From Pseudolysinimonas_A sp041984585 (GTDB lineage Bacteria; Actinomycetota; Actinomycetes; Actinomycetales; Microbacteriaceae): 17,120 bases of DNA. The stretch lies in NCBI GenBank assembly GCA_041984585.1, contig JBHIXX010000045.1, forward strand, positions 1-17,120, given 5' to 3'. The position numbers and the translations under genes are program-made. Below, in pieces: positions 7,615 to 15,977 of the stretch (its first letter is position 1; each line of letters starts with the position of its first letter). The notes beneath the pieces are model-generated. The model was not told where the DNA came from. It did no database searches and was given only the letters and a program-made list of their open reading frames with translations.

Positions 7615-8763
7615 GTGTCCGGAGTTCCGACCGGCCCGCGGATCGCGATCGTCGGCCCGACCCACCCGTACACCGGGGGGATCGCGCAGCACACGACCCG
7701 CCTCGCCCACGAGCTGGCCGACGCGGGCGCCGTGCCGCGCATCGAATCGTGGCGCGCGCAGTACCCGAAGCGCCTCTACAAGGGCACGCCGCGGGTCCCG
7801 CGCGACCGCCCCGAGATCCCGCCGTTCGACGCCGTCGAGGAGCGGATGGCCTGGTACTCGCCGCTGAGCTGGCTCGCCGCCGGACGGCGCCTGCGCGACG
7901 CGGACGCCGTCGCCCTCACCATCGTCACCCCGTTCCACGCCGTCCCGGCGCTCGCGACCTCCCTCGCCGCCGGACGGCGCCCGCGGCGGATCGCGATCGT
8001 GCACAACGTGCTGCCGCACGAGCCGAGCGCCGTCGACCGGGTGCTCATGCGCCGGATCCTTGGCCGGATGGACGCAGTGATCGTGCACAGCGAGGCGCAG
8101 GCCGCACTCGCGCGTGAGCTCGGTGTCGCGGCGGACCGGGTACGCGTGACGCCGCTGCCGTTCCCGGGGATCACCGGCGCCACCGGAGCTCGCCCGCCGC
8201 TGCCCTCAGCGGGCGAGCCGGGCCGGGTGCGCCTCTTGTTCTTCGGCACCATCCGGCGGTACAAGGGACTGGATCTGCTGCTGGAGGCGCTCGCGGACGT
8301 GCCGGGCGCGAGCCTGCTCGTGGCCGGGGACTTCTGGGAGCCGGTCGAGGGCTACCGGGCGCGGATCACGGAACTCGGATTGGATGATCGCGTCGAGCTG
8401 CGCCCGGGCTACGTCGACACGGCCGACATCCCCGGCCTGTTCGCGGCGAGCGACGCGCTGGTCATGCCTTACCGCTCCGGCACCGCATCGATCGTCTCGA
8501 CGATGGCCCGGCAGTCAGGGCGTCCGGTCATCGTCACCGACGTCGGCACCCTCGCGGCCGACGTGCGCGACGGGGTCGACGGCTGGGTGATCCCCGCCGA
8601 GGACGTCCCCGCTCTCGCCGCCGCGGTCCGCGACGCTACCGACCCCGACCTCATGGCCGCGCTCACCGCGGCCGGCGCCGACCCGGCTGCCATCGAGGCG
8701 CAGCGCTGGAGCGACTACGCCGCGGCGATGCTCGCCGAGCCCGGCGATCGGGGGCGCGCGTGA
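7615..8763 (+). CDS. Glycosyltransferase family 4 with degenerate EX7E motif
   Basis: This GT-B-fold transferase has 382 residues. N-terminal glycine loop PYTGGIAQHT (18-27); IVHNVLPHE (128-136) resembles the family's acceptor-domain His loop; FFGTIRRYKGLDLL (209-222) opens the donor domain; PYRSGTASIVSTMARQSGRPV (285-305) aligns with the EX7E region but lacks the usual glutamates. Group-1 enzymes ending in PY-R-GTAS are known, so it is probably active. The GTG at 7615 is preferred because GAGGTGAAG lies just upstream; a GTG at 7609 in the same frame would add two residues. The gene lies 7 bases after wbbL and overlaps the next start in GTGA, so it is part of one operon. The sugar transferred is unknown. 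Confidence 0.88.
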   Translation: MSGVPTGPRIAIVGPTHPYTGGIAQHTTRLAHELADAGAVPRIESWRAQYPKRLYKGTPRVPRDRPEIPPFDAVEERMAWYSPLSWLAAGRRLRDADAVALTIVTPFHAVPALATSLAAGRRPRRIAIVHNVLPHEPSAVDRVLMRRILGRMDAVIVHSEAQAALARELGVAADRVRVTPLPFPGITGATGARPPLPSAGEPGRVRLLFFGTIRRYKGLDLLLEALADVPGASLLVAGDFWEPVEGYRARITELGLDDRVELRPGYVDTADIPGLFAASDALVMPYRSGTASIVSTMARQSGRPVIVTDVGTLAADVRDGVDGWVIPAEDVPALAAAVRDATDPDLMAALTAAGADPAAIEAQRWSDYAAAMLAEPGDRGRA

Positions 8764-9719
8764 GTCGTCACCTGCGCTGGATCATCCCGACGGTCTTCTA
8801 CGCGCTGCTCATCGGGTTCATCGTCTACTACCTGACGACGATCGACTACGAGCTGCTCGCGACGGTCGAGCTCGACTGGCGGTGGATCGCCCTCGCCACG
8901 CTGCTGGGCATGGCGGCGCGCTACTGGATGGTGCTGATCTGGCTCACCATCCTGCGCGGGCTCGGCGCCCCTCCCTTCCGGCGCGTGGCGCCGCTCGCGG
9001 CGGTGTACGCGAAGGCGTGGCTGGGGCGCTACATCCCGGGAACGGCCCCGTGGATCCTCGGCAAGATCTACTTCGCGTCGCAGCACGGGCTCTCGAAGAG
9101 CAAGCTCGCCGTCAGCTCGCTCCTCGAGGGCGGCCTCCAGGCGATCGTCATGATGACGGTCGGCCTCCTCCTGGTGCTCGTCGATCCGCGAGCCCAGCTC
9201 GTCGATCCCCTGCTCCTGACGTTGCTGGTGATCGCGGTCGTCGTGGGGATTGTCGTGCTCCTGCCGCCGATCTTCAACCGGCTCCTGCTCTGGGTCGCCC
9301 GGATCCTCCGGCGGCGGGTGCTCTCGGAGGAGGACCTTCCCGGATACCGGGTGATCGGCACCGGGACCCTGATGTTCGTGATCAACGCGGCACTCACCGG
9401 GGTGGCCACGTTTTTCGTCGCGAAGGCGGTCGACCCGAGCCTCGGGCTCGCGGAGATCGTGTTCGTGAGCGCCGCGGTGAACCTCTCGGCGGCGGTCTCG
9501 ATGGTGGCGTTCTTCGCCCCGGGCGGGCTTGGGGTGCGCGAGGCGCTCATCGTCCTGCTGCTCAGCATCGTGATGCCGGCCGAGTACGCCATCGTCGTCG
9601 CCGTGGTCGTCCGACTCTGGTCGATCGGGCTGGACCTCGCGTTCTTCGGCATCGCCTGGCTGGCCGAGCGGGTGACCCGCCGTGACGACCCGACCGTCCC
9701 GGCCACCGAGGAGGGGTAG
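8760..9719 (+). CDS. LPG_synthase_TM / UPF0104-type integral membrane protein (flippase-like)
   Basis: The 319-residue membrane protein has about eight hydrophobic segments (roughly 8-27, 42-64, 75-90, 118-141, 149-170, 198-222, 230-253, 262-300). KAWLGRYIPGTAPW (85-98) and FFAPGGLGVREA (251-262) are signatures of the lysylphosphatidylglycerol-synthase membrane domain family, also seen in AglD- and UPF0104-type proteins. Members without the catalytic synthase domain, as here, are common in glycan clusters, where a lipid-flipping role has been proposed. The start codon is GTG, overlapping the preceding stop in GTGA. The gene lies between a transferase and the pyruvyl transferase, which fits a role in glycan export or handling, but activity cannot be read from sequence. 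Confidence 0.85.
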   Translation: MSRHLRWIIPTVFYALLIGFIVYYLTTIDYELLATVELDWRWIALATLLGMAARYWMVLIWLTILRGLGAPPFRRVAPLAAVYAKAWLGRYIPGTAPWILGKIYFASQHGLSKSKLAVSSLLEGGLQAIVMMTVGLLLVLVDPRAQLVDPLLLTLLVIAVVVGIVVLLPPIFNRLLLWVARILRRRVLSEEDLPGYRVIGTGTLMFVINAALTGVATFFVAKAVDPSLGLAEIVFVSAAVNLSAAVSMVAFFAPGGLGVREALIVLLLSIVMPAEYAIVVAVVVRLWSIGLDLAFFGIAWLAERVTRRDDPTVPATEEG

Positions 9720-9721
9720 TC

Positions 9722-10966
9722 ATGTCCACGCTGCAGCGGATCGCCCGTGTCGTGCGGATGGTGATCGAGAACCGCGCCGTCCTCGCCGCGGAGGCGCGCG
9801 CCTACGAGCGGATCGTCCCCGCGGCGATGGGATCGGGGCCGGCGGCGCACGACCGCCACCTGCTGCTCACCCCGCCCGGCGCGGGGAACATCGGGGATCA
9901 GGCGATGATCCAGGCGTTCATCGCGGCGGTCGAGGGCGGCGTGACGCTCGTCGTGCGGCGGGAGGCGGAGCGCGCGAGCGTGGCGGTGGCCGACCGCGAC
10001 CGGGTCGACGTCGTCGTGATGCCCGACCTGGTCTACGGCCTCCCCGGAACCCATCGCCGGGTGGCCCGGGAGTTCGGGGAGCTGCTCCGCACCGCACGGT
10101 CGTTCTCGGTGGTCGGCGCCGACATCATGGACGGCGCCTATTGGGAGGCGCCGTCGGTGCGGCGCTTCCGCCTGGCCCGGATCGCCGCGGAACTCGGGAT
10201 CACGTCGCGGGTCCTCGGATTCAGCTGGAACGCCGCCCCCGCCCGGCTCGCGCGCCGCGAGATGGCGGCGGCATCGGCGTCGGTGACGCTCCTGCCGCGC
10301 GACCCGGTGTCCGCCGAGCGCCTCGTCGCGGACGGCGCCGCGGCCGTCACCCTGACGGCCGACATGGCGCTGCGGACGCCGCGCAGCCCCCTGCCGGCGG
10401 GTCCCCTGCTCGACTTCGTGGAGCGGCACCGCGCGGACGGACGGCGGCTCGTCGTCCTGAACTCGAACTACCTCACCGAGGCGGTCGCGAACACGGTCGG
10501 CGTGTTCCGCGACGTGGTCACGGGCGCCGACCCGGATGTCGCCTTCGTCGCCCTCCCACACGACTCGCGCAGCAACCCCTCCGACATCGACCTCGCCCGG
10601 CGGCTCGGCGAGGCGGTCGGCGCAACGGACCGGCTGTTCGTCGTCGAGACGCTGCTCGCCCCCGGTCAGGTCGCGGAGCTCGCCGCCCGCGCGACGCTGG
10701 TGGTCACCGGCCGCATGCACCTCGCGCTGCTCGCCACGAGCGTCGGGACCCCCGCCGTGAGCGTGGGATACCAGGGGAAGGTGGGCGGCCTGTACCGCGC
10801 CCTGGGCTCCGATACCTGGCTTGAGGCGAACACCCGGACCGCCGACCTGCTGCCCGCGCTGATCACGGGGTCCCTCGCGCGGGCGGACGAGCTCCGGGCG
10901 CGGATCTCCGACCCGGCGGCGCACCTGCGCGACCTCGCGGGCCGCAACTTCGACGGCCTCACCTGA
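9722..10966 (+). CDS. Polysaccharide pyruvyl transferase family protein
   Basis: The family transfers pyruvate from phosphoenolpyruvate to a sugar to form a ketal, adding negative charge to cell-wall or capsular glycans. The 414-residue product shows GAGNIGDQAM (53-62), the hallmark N-terminal glycine-rich motif, then SFSVVGADIMDG (about 127-138), and TGRMHLALLATSVGTPAVSVGYQGKV (about 329-354), with Arg331 and His333 matching the conserved S/G-R-x-H segment and the following family strand. GAGGAGGGG lies 5 bases before the ATG, an unusually strong ribosome binding site that overlaps the end of the preceding gene. No transmembrane segment is evident, so it should act in the cytoplasm on a lipid-linked precursor. 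Some family members have other substrates, so pyruvylation is probable rather than proven. Confidence 0.87.
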   Translation: MSTLQRIARVVRMVIENRAVLAAEARAYERIVPAAMGSGPAAHDRHLLLTPPGAGNIGDQAMIQAFIAAVEGGVTLVVRREAERASVAVADRDRVDVVVMPDLVYGLPGTHRRVAREFGELLRTARSFSVVGADIMDGAYWEAPSVRRFRLARIAAELGITSRVLGFSWNAAPARLARREMAAASASVTLLPRDPVSAERLVADGAAAVTLTADMALRTPRSPLPAGPLLDFVERHRADGRRLVVLNSNYLTEAVANTVGVFRDVVTGADPDVAFVALPHDSRSNPSDIDLARRLGEAVGATDRLFVVETLLAPGQVAELAARATLVVTGRMHLALLATSVGTPAVSVGYQGKVGGLYRALGSDTWLEANTRTADLLPALITGSLARADELRARISDPAAHLRDLAGRNFDGLT

Positions 10967-10983
10967 CCCGGCGCCCCGAGACC

Positions 10984-13122
10984 ATGAGACGCGACCGCAT
11001 CCCCGGGATCGAGATGCTGCGCGCTCTCGCCGTGGGCGCCGTCGTGCTCTTCCACCTCTGGCCCACCCGCATCACCGGCGGCTACGTCGGCGTCGATGTC
11101 TTCTTCGTCATCTCGGGGTTCCTGATCACCTCCCACCTCGTGACGTCGCTGCGGTCGACGGGGACGATCGACCTCCCGGGGTTCTGGTCCCGACGGGTGC
11201 TGCGCCTCCTGCCCGCGGCCGTCCTCGTCCTGGTCGCGACGCTCGTCGCCGGGCTCCTGATCGCGCCCCGGCAGATGTGGGGCACACTCGTGACCGAGTT
11301 CTGGGCGAGCATCGGGTTGGCCGAGAACTGGGTGCTCGCATACTCCGCAGTCGACTACTTCGCGGCCGAGGAGGCGGCGAGCCCATTCCAGCACTACTGG
11401 TCGCTCGCCGTCGAGGAGCAGTTCTACCTTGTGTGGCCGATCCTCCTGGTCGTGGTCGCCGCGCTCACGCGGCGGGCGGGCGGGCGCGGCCTCGGGGTGG
11501 GCATCGTCGTCGCGATGGGACTGGTCGGCGCCACGAGCCTCGCGTACTCGATCTCGAGCTCTCTCACCGACCCGGCCTTCTCCTACTTCTCGACTTTCTC
11601 GCACGCGTGGGAGTTCTGCGCCGGCGGCGCGCTCGCCCTCGGCTACCCGCACATCGTCGCGCTCGGCGACCGGGTGACCGCTCGCGCGCGGACTCTGGTC
11701 GCCGCCGCCGCGGTCGTCCTCGGCGCCGGCGCGATCGCCATGACCGCGCTGATCTTCACCGGCGACACCCCGTTCCCGGGCTGGGCAGCCCTCCTCCCCG
11801 TGGGCGCCACCGCCGTCGTCATCGCGGCGACGGCGTGGTCCCGCGACACCGGCGTCGACCGACTGCTGGCGATCGCCCCGATCCGCTGGGTCGGCGAGAA
11901 CTCCTACGCGATCTATCTCTGGCACTGGCCGCCGATCGCGCTCCTCCCGATCCTCCTCGCCCGGCCGATGTCCTTCACCGAGCGGCTGGGAGTGCTCGCC
12001 GGGACGATCGTGCTGGCGGGCCTGACGACGCGATTCGTCGAGCGACCCATCCGGTTCGGACTCCCCAGCCACATGCCTGCGTGGCGGCGGCTGGCGGCGG
12101 GGGGCGCCGTCGCCCTCGTCGCGGCCGCCATCGCGATCGGGCCCGCGATCGCCTTCGACCAGGGACGCGCCGTCGCCGCGACCGCCCAGGCCGGCCTCGA
12201 GTCCGACGCCCGGAGCGCCTCGCCGGACTCGTGCTTCGGTGCGATGGCCACCGTGGGGTCCGACCCCGACCGCTGCCCGGACTCGCACGTCCTCGACCCC
12301 CGCGCGCTCGAACTCGCGGGCTGGGAGGGCGACCTCACCCTCGCGAACGTCGCAACCGTCGACGAAGGATGGTCCACCTCGTGGAGTCGATGCCCGAGCG
12401 CGGGCTCCCCTGACATCTCACCGTCGTGCACGTTCGTCGCCGACCCGGATGCGCCGACCATCGCGGTCGTCGGCGACAGCCATGGCTTCCAGTGGGCGCA
12501 TCCGGTGCTCGATATCGCCGAGCGCAATGGCTGGAACGTCGACGTCTACTGGATGGCCGGCTGCAGCTTCAACACCTCGCCGACGCTGCTACCCCCAGAC
12601 GGCGAGGCCGGTGCCGACGTGTGCCCCTCGTGGCGCGCCTCCCTCGTCGACGATCTCGCGACCGGGGACGTGCCGGACGTCATCGTCGTGAGCTCGTTCG
12701 GCAGCGCCTACGTCCGCGCCTCGACGGAGGAGCGCCGGGCGGCCGAGTCCGCGAGCGCCGACGCGCTGCGCGCCGTCGCGGCGGGCGGCGCACAGGTCAT
12801 CGTCATCGCGGACCCCCCGTTGCATGCGCAGGACGTACCCGACTGCCTGGCGACGACCGACGTCGCCGTGGACCCCTGCGCCACCCCGGCGTCTGACGCG
12901 ATCGGCGACGACCCCCTGGCGCTCGCCGGCGAGGCCGTGGACGGGGCCACGACCCTCGACTTCACCGCCGTGTTCTGCGACGCGGGCCGCTGTCACGCGG
13001 TGATCGGCGGAATCCCCTCCTACCAAGACCGCCACCATGTGACACGCCTCTTCCTGTGGACACTTGAGCCGCTCCTGGAGCCTGCGCTCGTGGCGGCAAT
13101 GGACCGCGCCGCCGAGTCCTGA
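10984..13122 (+). CDS. Acyltransferase 3 family protein with C-terminal SGNH domain (OatA-like)
   Basis: This 712-residue protein joins an integral membrane acyltransferase-3 domain (about 1-380, roughly ten helices) to an extracytoplasmic SGNH esterase-like domain (about 395-712). Acyltransferase-3 motifs are GIEMLRALAVGAVVLFH (8-24, His24 conserved), GGYVGVDVFFVISGFLI (32-48) and HYWSLAVEEQFYLVWP (137-152). The SGNH domain has VVGDSHGFQW (495-504, nucleophile Ser499) and DRHHV (682-686, the D-x-x-H pair). Proteins of this build carry acyl, usually acetyl, groups across the membrane and place them on peptidoglycan or surface glycans. The ATG is 17 bases after the pyruvyl transferase stop and has only a weak CGAG upstream. 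It is the last gene of the plus-strand operon and converges on rmlA. The sugar acceptor is unknown. Confidence 0.92.
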   Translation: MRRDRIPGIEMLRALAVGAVVLFHLWPTRITGGYVGVDVFFVISGFLITSHLVTSLRSTGTIDLPGFWSRRVLRLLPAAVLVLVATLVAGLLIAPRQMWGTLVTEFWASIGLAENWVLAYSAVDYFAAEEAASPFQHYWSLAVEEQFYLVWPILLVVVAALTRRAGGRGLGVGIVVAMGLVGATSLAYSISSSLTDPAFSYFSTFSHAWEFCAGGALALGYPHIVALGDRVTARARTLVAAAAVVLGAGAIAMTALIFTGDTPFPGWAALLPVGATAVVIAATAWSRDTGVDRLLAIAPIRWVGENSYAIYLWHWPPIALLPILLARPMSFTERLGVLAGTIVLAGLTTRFVERPIRFGLPSHMPAWRRLAAGGAVALVAAAIAIGPAIAFDQGRAVAATAQAGLESDARSASPDSCFGAMATVGSDPDRCPDSHVLDPRALELAGWEGDLTLANVATVDEGWSTSWSRCPSAGSPDISPSCTFVADPDAPTIAVVGDSHGFQWAHPVLDIAERNGWNVDVYWMAGCSFNTSPTLLPPDGEAGADVCPSWRASLVDDLATGDVPDVIVVSSFGSAYVRASTEERRAAESASADALRAVAAGGAQVIVIADPPLHAQDVPDCLATTDVAVDPCATPASDAIGDDPLALAGEAVDGATTLDFTAVFCDAGRCHAVIGGIPSYQDRHHVTRLFLWTLEPLLEPALVAAMDRAAES

Positions 13123-13140
13123 GCCCGCATCCGCGCGTGA

Positions 13141-13163
13141 CGCAGTCCCTGGTGCAGGGTGCG
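13141..13163. terminator. Candidate bidirectional hairpin terminator
   Basis: Between the convergent acyltransferase and rmlA genes, CCCTG (13147-13151) and CAGGG (13155-13159) pair around a GTG loop. CGCA and TGCG extend the stem, with GT unpaired on the left side. There is no T-run on either strand, so Rho-independent activity would be weak. The position in the only gap between the two 3' ends supports the call. Confidence 0.45.
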
Positions 13164-13164
13164 G

Positions 13165-14028
13165 TCAGGACTCGAGCAACCCGCGCAGGTAGACGCCGTA
13201 GCCGCTCTTCTCCAGGCCGTCGGCGAGGTGGTGGAGCTGCTCATCGGTGATCCAGCCGTTGCGCCAGGCGACCTCCTCGATGCAGCCGATCTTCACGCCC
13301 TGACGCTTCTCGACGACTCGCACGAACTCGGTCGCGTCAGCGAGCGAATCGACGGTGCCGGTGTCGAGCCACACCGCGCCGCGCTCCAGCTTCTCGACAT
13401 GCAGCCGACGCGCCTCGAGGTAGGCGCGGTTGACGTCGCTGATCTCGATCTCGCCCCGCGCGCTCGGGCGCACGCTGCGCGCGATCGCGACCACGCCGTT
13501 GTCGTAGAAGTAGAGGCCCGGAACGGCGTAGCGGCTGCGCGGCGCCGTCGGCTTCTCCTCGATGCCGGTGGCGAGCCCGTCGGCATCGAACTCGATGACG
13601 CCGTAGGCAGTGGGGTCGGAGACCGGCGCGGCGAACACGAGCGCCCCGTCGATGTCTGCGTGCCGGGCCAGCCGCGTGCCGAGACCCGGCCCGGAGAAGA
13701 TGTTGTCGCCGAGCGCGAGCGCGACCCGGTCGTCGCCGATGAAGTCGGCCCCGATGAGGAACGCGTCGGCGAGACCGCGGGGCACGTCCTGCACCGCGTA
13801 GACGATCCGCATGCCGAGGCGGGACCCGTCGCCGAGCACCCGCTCGAAGGCGGCGCGGTCCTGCGGGGTGGTGATGACCAGAACGTCGCGGATGCCGGCG
13901 AGCATGAGTGTCGACAGCGGGTAGTAGATCATCGGCTTGTCGTAGATCGGCATCAGCTGCTTCGAGATGCCGAGGGTGATCGGATGCAGCCGGGTGCCGG
14001 ACCCTCCGGCGAGGATGATGCCCTTCAC
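13165..14028 (-). CDS. rmlA: Glucose-1-phosphate thymidylyltransferase
   Basis: First step of dTDP-L-rhamnose synthesis: alpha-D-glucose-1-phosphate plus dTTP gives dTDP-glucose and pyrophosphate. The 287-residue product has the usual RmlA length. Motifs are GIILAGGSGTRLHP (3-16, nucleotide-binding signature), KQLMPIYDKPMIYYPLSTLM (23-42), GLADAF near residue 85, ALGDNIFSGPGL, IEEKPTAPRSRYAVPGLYFYD, and GVYLRGLLE at the C-terminus. The GTG at 14028 is chosen because the open frame upstream runs antisense-like through rmlC without homology, GGAGG lies 7 bases before the GTG, and the family starts at this residue. The GTG overlaps the rmlC stop by 4 bases, so translation is probably coupled. 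The product feeds the WbbL-like rhamnosyltransferase. Confidence 0.95.
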   Translation of the reverse strand: MKGIILAGGSGTRLHPITLGISKQLMPIYDKPMIYYPLSTLMLAGIRDVLVITTPQDRAAFERVLGDGSRLGMRIVYAVQDVPRGLADAFLIGADFIGDDRVALALGDNIFSGPGLGTRLARHADIDGALVFAAPVSDPTAYGVIEFDADGLATGIEEKPTAPRSRYAVPGLYFYDNGVVAIARSVRPSARGEIEISDVNRAYLEARRLHVEKLERGAVWLDTGTVDSLADATEFVRVVEKRQGVKIGCIEEVAWRNGWITDEQLHHLADGLEKSGYGVYLRGLLES

Positions 14029-14627
14029 GCGCCCGCCTCCTCGTAGACCGCCTCGCATGCCTCCCAGGTGGGGAGCAGCCCGGCTCGCCGCGTCTCGTCG
14101 AGCGTCGCGGCCGCAGCGTCCTTCTCCGACAGCACCAGCTCGTCGGGCGCGACGCCCAGGTCGAGTCCCAGTGCCGGGTCGAGGGGCGACAGGGTGCGGT
14201 CGTGCTCGGGCCGGTAGACGTCGGTGGTCAGGTAGCACACGGTCGCGCTGTCGCTGAGGGTGACGAACGCGTGACCGATCCCCTCCGGCAGGAACACCGC
14301 GCGCCGATCGCGATCGTCGAGCCGCACGACGTCGTGGCGGCCGAAGGTCGGCGAGCCGACGCGCAGGTCGACCGCGAAGTCGAGCACCTCGCCGCTCACC
14401 GCGATCACGTACTTCGCCTGGCCGCGGGGCACGTCGGAGTAGTGCACACCGCGGAGGACACCGCGTCGGCTCACCGACAGGTTCGCCTGCCGCAGGTCGA
14501 GCCGACGTCCGGTCGCGCCCTCGAGCTCGTCCTGGCGGAACCACTCGTGGAAGCTGCCGCGTTCATCGCCGTGCACGGTCGGCGTGAACTCCACGCACTG
14601 CTCGATCCGCAACCGGCGCACCTGCAT
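14025..14627 (-). CDS. rmlC: dTDP-4-dehydrorhamnose 3,5-epimerase
   Basis: This cupin-fold enzyme epimerises C3 and C5 of dTDP-4-keto-6-deoxy-D-glucose, the third step to dTDP-L-rhamnose. In the 200 residues visible motifs are HGDERGSFHEWF (19-30), RQANLSVSRRGVLRGVHY (46-63, catalytic-base His62), AKYV (71-74, Lys72), VFLPEGIGHAF (111-121), CYLTTDVY (131-138, Tyr132) and LSEKD (166-170, Asp170 as likely His partner). The ATG at 14627 fits the usual N-terminus MQVRxL; a GTG at 14633 would add two residues. No Shine-Dalgarno precedes either. The stop overlaps the rmlA start. rmlB and rmlD are not in the window. Confidence 0.92.
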   Translation of the reverse strand: MQVRRLRIEQCVEFTPTVHGDERGSFHEWFRQDELEGATGRRLDLRQANLSVSRRGVLRGVHYSDVPRGQAKYVIAVSGEVLDFAVDLRVGSPTFGRHDVVRLDDRDRRAVFLPEGIGHAFVTLSDSATVCYLTTDVYRPEHDRTLSPLDPALGLDLGVAPDELVLSEKDAAAATLDETRRAGLLPTWEACEAVYEEAGA

Positions 14628-14641
14628 CGACACGGGGAGTC

Positions 14642-14647
14642 AGCTTA
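14642..14647 (-). promoter_or_regulatory. Candidate -10 hexamer for rmlC-rmlA
   Basis: On the minus strand TAAGCT lies 14 bases before the rmlC ATG and 8 before the alternative GTG at 14633. A start about 7 bases downstream would give a leaderless or nearly leaderless transcript, consistent with the missing Shine-Dalgarno. No clear -35 is visible. Confidence 0.3.
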
Positions 14648-14655
14648 GGCGAGCG

Positions 14656-15969
14656 TCACGGCCGGCCCAGGCCGCGGTAGGTCCAGCCGGCGGCGCGCCA
14701 CGCGGCCGGGTCGAGCGTGTTGCGGCCGTCGATGATGCTCGTCGCCGATCCGGACGCCGCGAGCGACTCCGGATCGATTTCGCGGTAGTGGCGCCACTCG
14801 GTGGCCAGCACGATGACGTCCGCGCCCGCGAGCGCCGCGTCGAGGTCGGTCTGGTAGACGAGGTCGGGGTGCACCCGACGAGCGGTCTCGACGGCCTCCG
14901 GGTCGGTCGCGACGACGTCGGCGCCGAGGTCGACGAGGCGCCGGGCGATGTCGAGACCGGGGGCGTCGCGCACGTCGTCGGAGTCCGGTTTGAAGGCCAG
15001 GCCGAGCACGGCGACGCGCTTGCCTGCGACGTCTCCGCCGGCCTCCTCGAGCACCAGCTCGACGACCCGGTCGCGGCGGCGCAGGTTGATCGCGTCGACT
15101 TCGTGCAGGAACGCGACCGAGCGCCCCACCCCGAGTTCCTCGCCTCGGGCGGCGAACGCCCGGATGTCCTTCGGCAGGCATCCGCCACCGAAGCCGACCC
15201 CCGCGTTCAGGAAGCGGCGCCCGATCCGCGCGTCGTATCCGATCGCGTCGGCGAGCTTCGTGACGTCGGCGCCGGTCGCCTCGGCGATCTCGGCCATGGC
15301 GTTGATGAACGAGATCTTGGTGGCGAGGAACGCGTTGGCACTCACCTTCACCAGCTCGGCGGTCGCGAAATCGAGCACGAGCCGGGGAACACCTTCGCCG
15401 AGCGGGCGGGCGTAGACCTCGTCGAGCAGCGCGGCGTCGCGCTCGCCGTCGGCGCCCTCGCGAACGCCGTAGACGAGACGGTCAGGGTGCAGGGTGTCCT
15501 CGACCGCGAACCCCTCGCGCAGGAACTCGGGGTTCCAGGCGAGCGAGGCCTCGGGGCGCTCGGCGCGGATGACGGCGTCGAGCCGGGCGGCGGTGCCCAC
15601 CGGAACGGTCGACTTGCCCGCGACGAGGCTGCCCGCGTCGAGGTGGGGGACGAGCGAGGCGAACGCCGCATCGACGAAGCGCAGGTCGGCGCCTTGCCCG
15701 TCCGGCCGCTGCGGGGTGCCGACGGCGAGGAAGTGCACCCGCGCCCCCGACGCCGCGGCGAAATCGGTGGAGAACGAGAGGCGGCCGGCGTCGATCTGCT
15801 CGCGCAGCAGGTCGTCGAGTCCAGGCTCGTAGAACGGGGCGGAGCCGCTGGAGAGCGCCTCCACCTTCGCCGCGTCGACGTCGATCCCCACGACCTGATG
15901 GCCCAGAGCCGCCATGCTCGCGGCGTGGACCGCGCCCAGATACCCGCACCCGATGACCGAAAGCTTCAC
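14656..15969 (-). CDS. ugd: UDP-glucose 6-dehydrogenase
   Basis: Oxidises UDP-glucose to UDP-glucuronate with two NAD+, giving an acidic donor for surface glycans. The 437-residue product covers the full family. N-terminal Rossmann domain: VIGCGYLGAVHA (5-16), then AGKSTVPVGT (117-126) and WNPEFLREG (145-153). Central domain: ELVKVSANAFLATKISFIN (205-223, Lys208), and GVGFGGGCLPKD (257-268) with catalytic Cys264 and Asp268. C-terminal UDP-binding domain: VLGLAFKPDSDDVRDAP (about 317-333). The GTG at 15969 is chosen because the Rossmann strand starts at residue 3; no Shine-Dalgarno is visible. It lies 22 bases before rmlC on the same strand. UDP-mannosamine or GDP-mannose dehydrogenases share these motifs; the motif set and length favour UDP-glucose. 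Confidence 0.88.
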   Translation of the reverse strand: MKLSVIGCGYLGAVHAASMAALGHQVVGIDVDAAKVEALSSGSAPFYEPGLDDLLREQIDAGRLSFSTDFAAASGARVHFLAVGTPQRPDGQGADLRFVDAAFASLVPHLDAGSLVAGKSTVPVGTAARLDAVIRAERPEASLAWNPEFLREGFAVEDTLHPDRLVYGVREGADGERDAALLDEVYARPLGEGVPRLVLDFATAELVKVSANAFLATKISFINAMAEIAEATGADVTKLADAIGYDARIGRRFLNAGVGFGGGCLPKDIRAFAARGEELGVGRSVAFLHEVDAINLRRRDRVVELVLEEAGGDVAGKRVAVLGLAFKPDSDDVRDAPGLDIARRLVDLGADVVATDPEAVETARRVHPDLVYQTDLDAALAGADVIVLATEWRHYREIDPESLAASGSATSIIDGRNTLDPAAWRAAGWTYRGLGRP

Positions 15970-15977
15970 GATCGACC

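Noticed and set aside
14029..14544. N-terminal extension of rmlA by 172 residues
   Set aside because: The extension overlaps rmlC in another frame and has no homology; GGAGG before the GTG at 14028 and the RmlA signature right after it fix the start.
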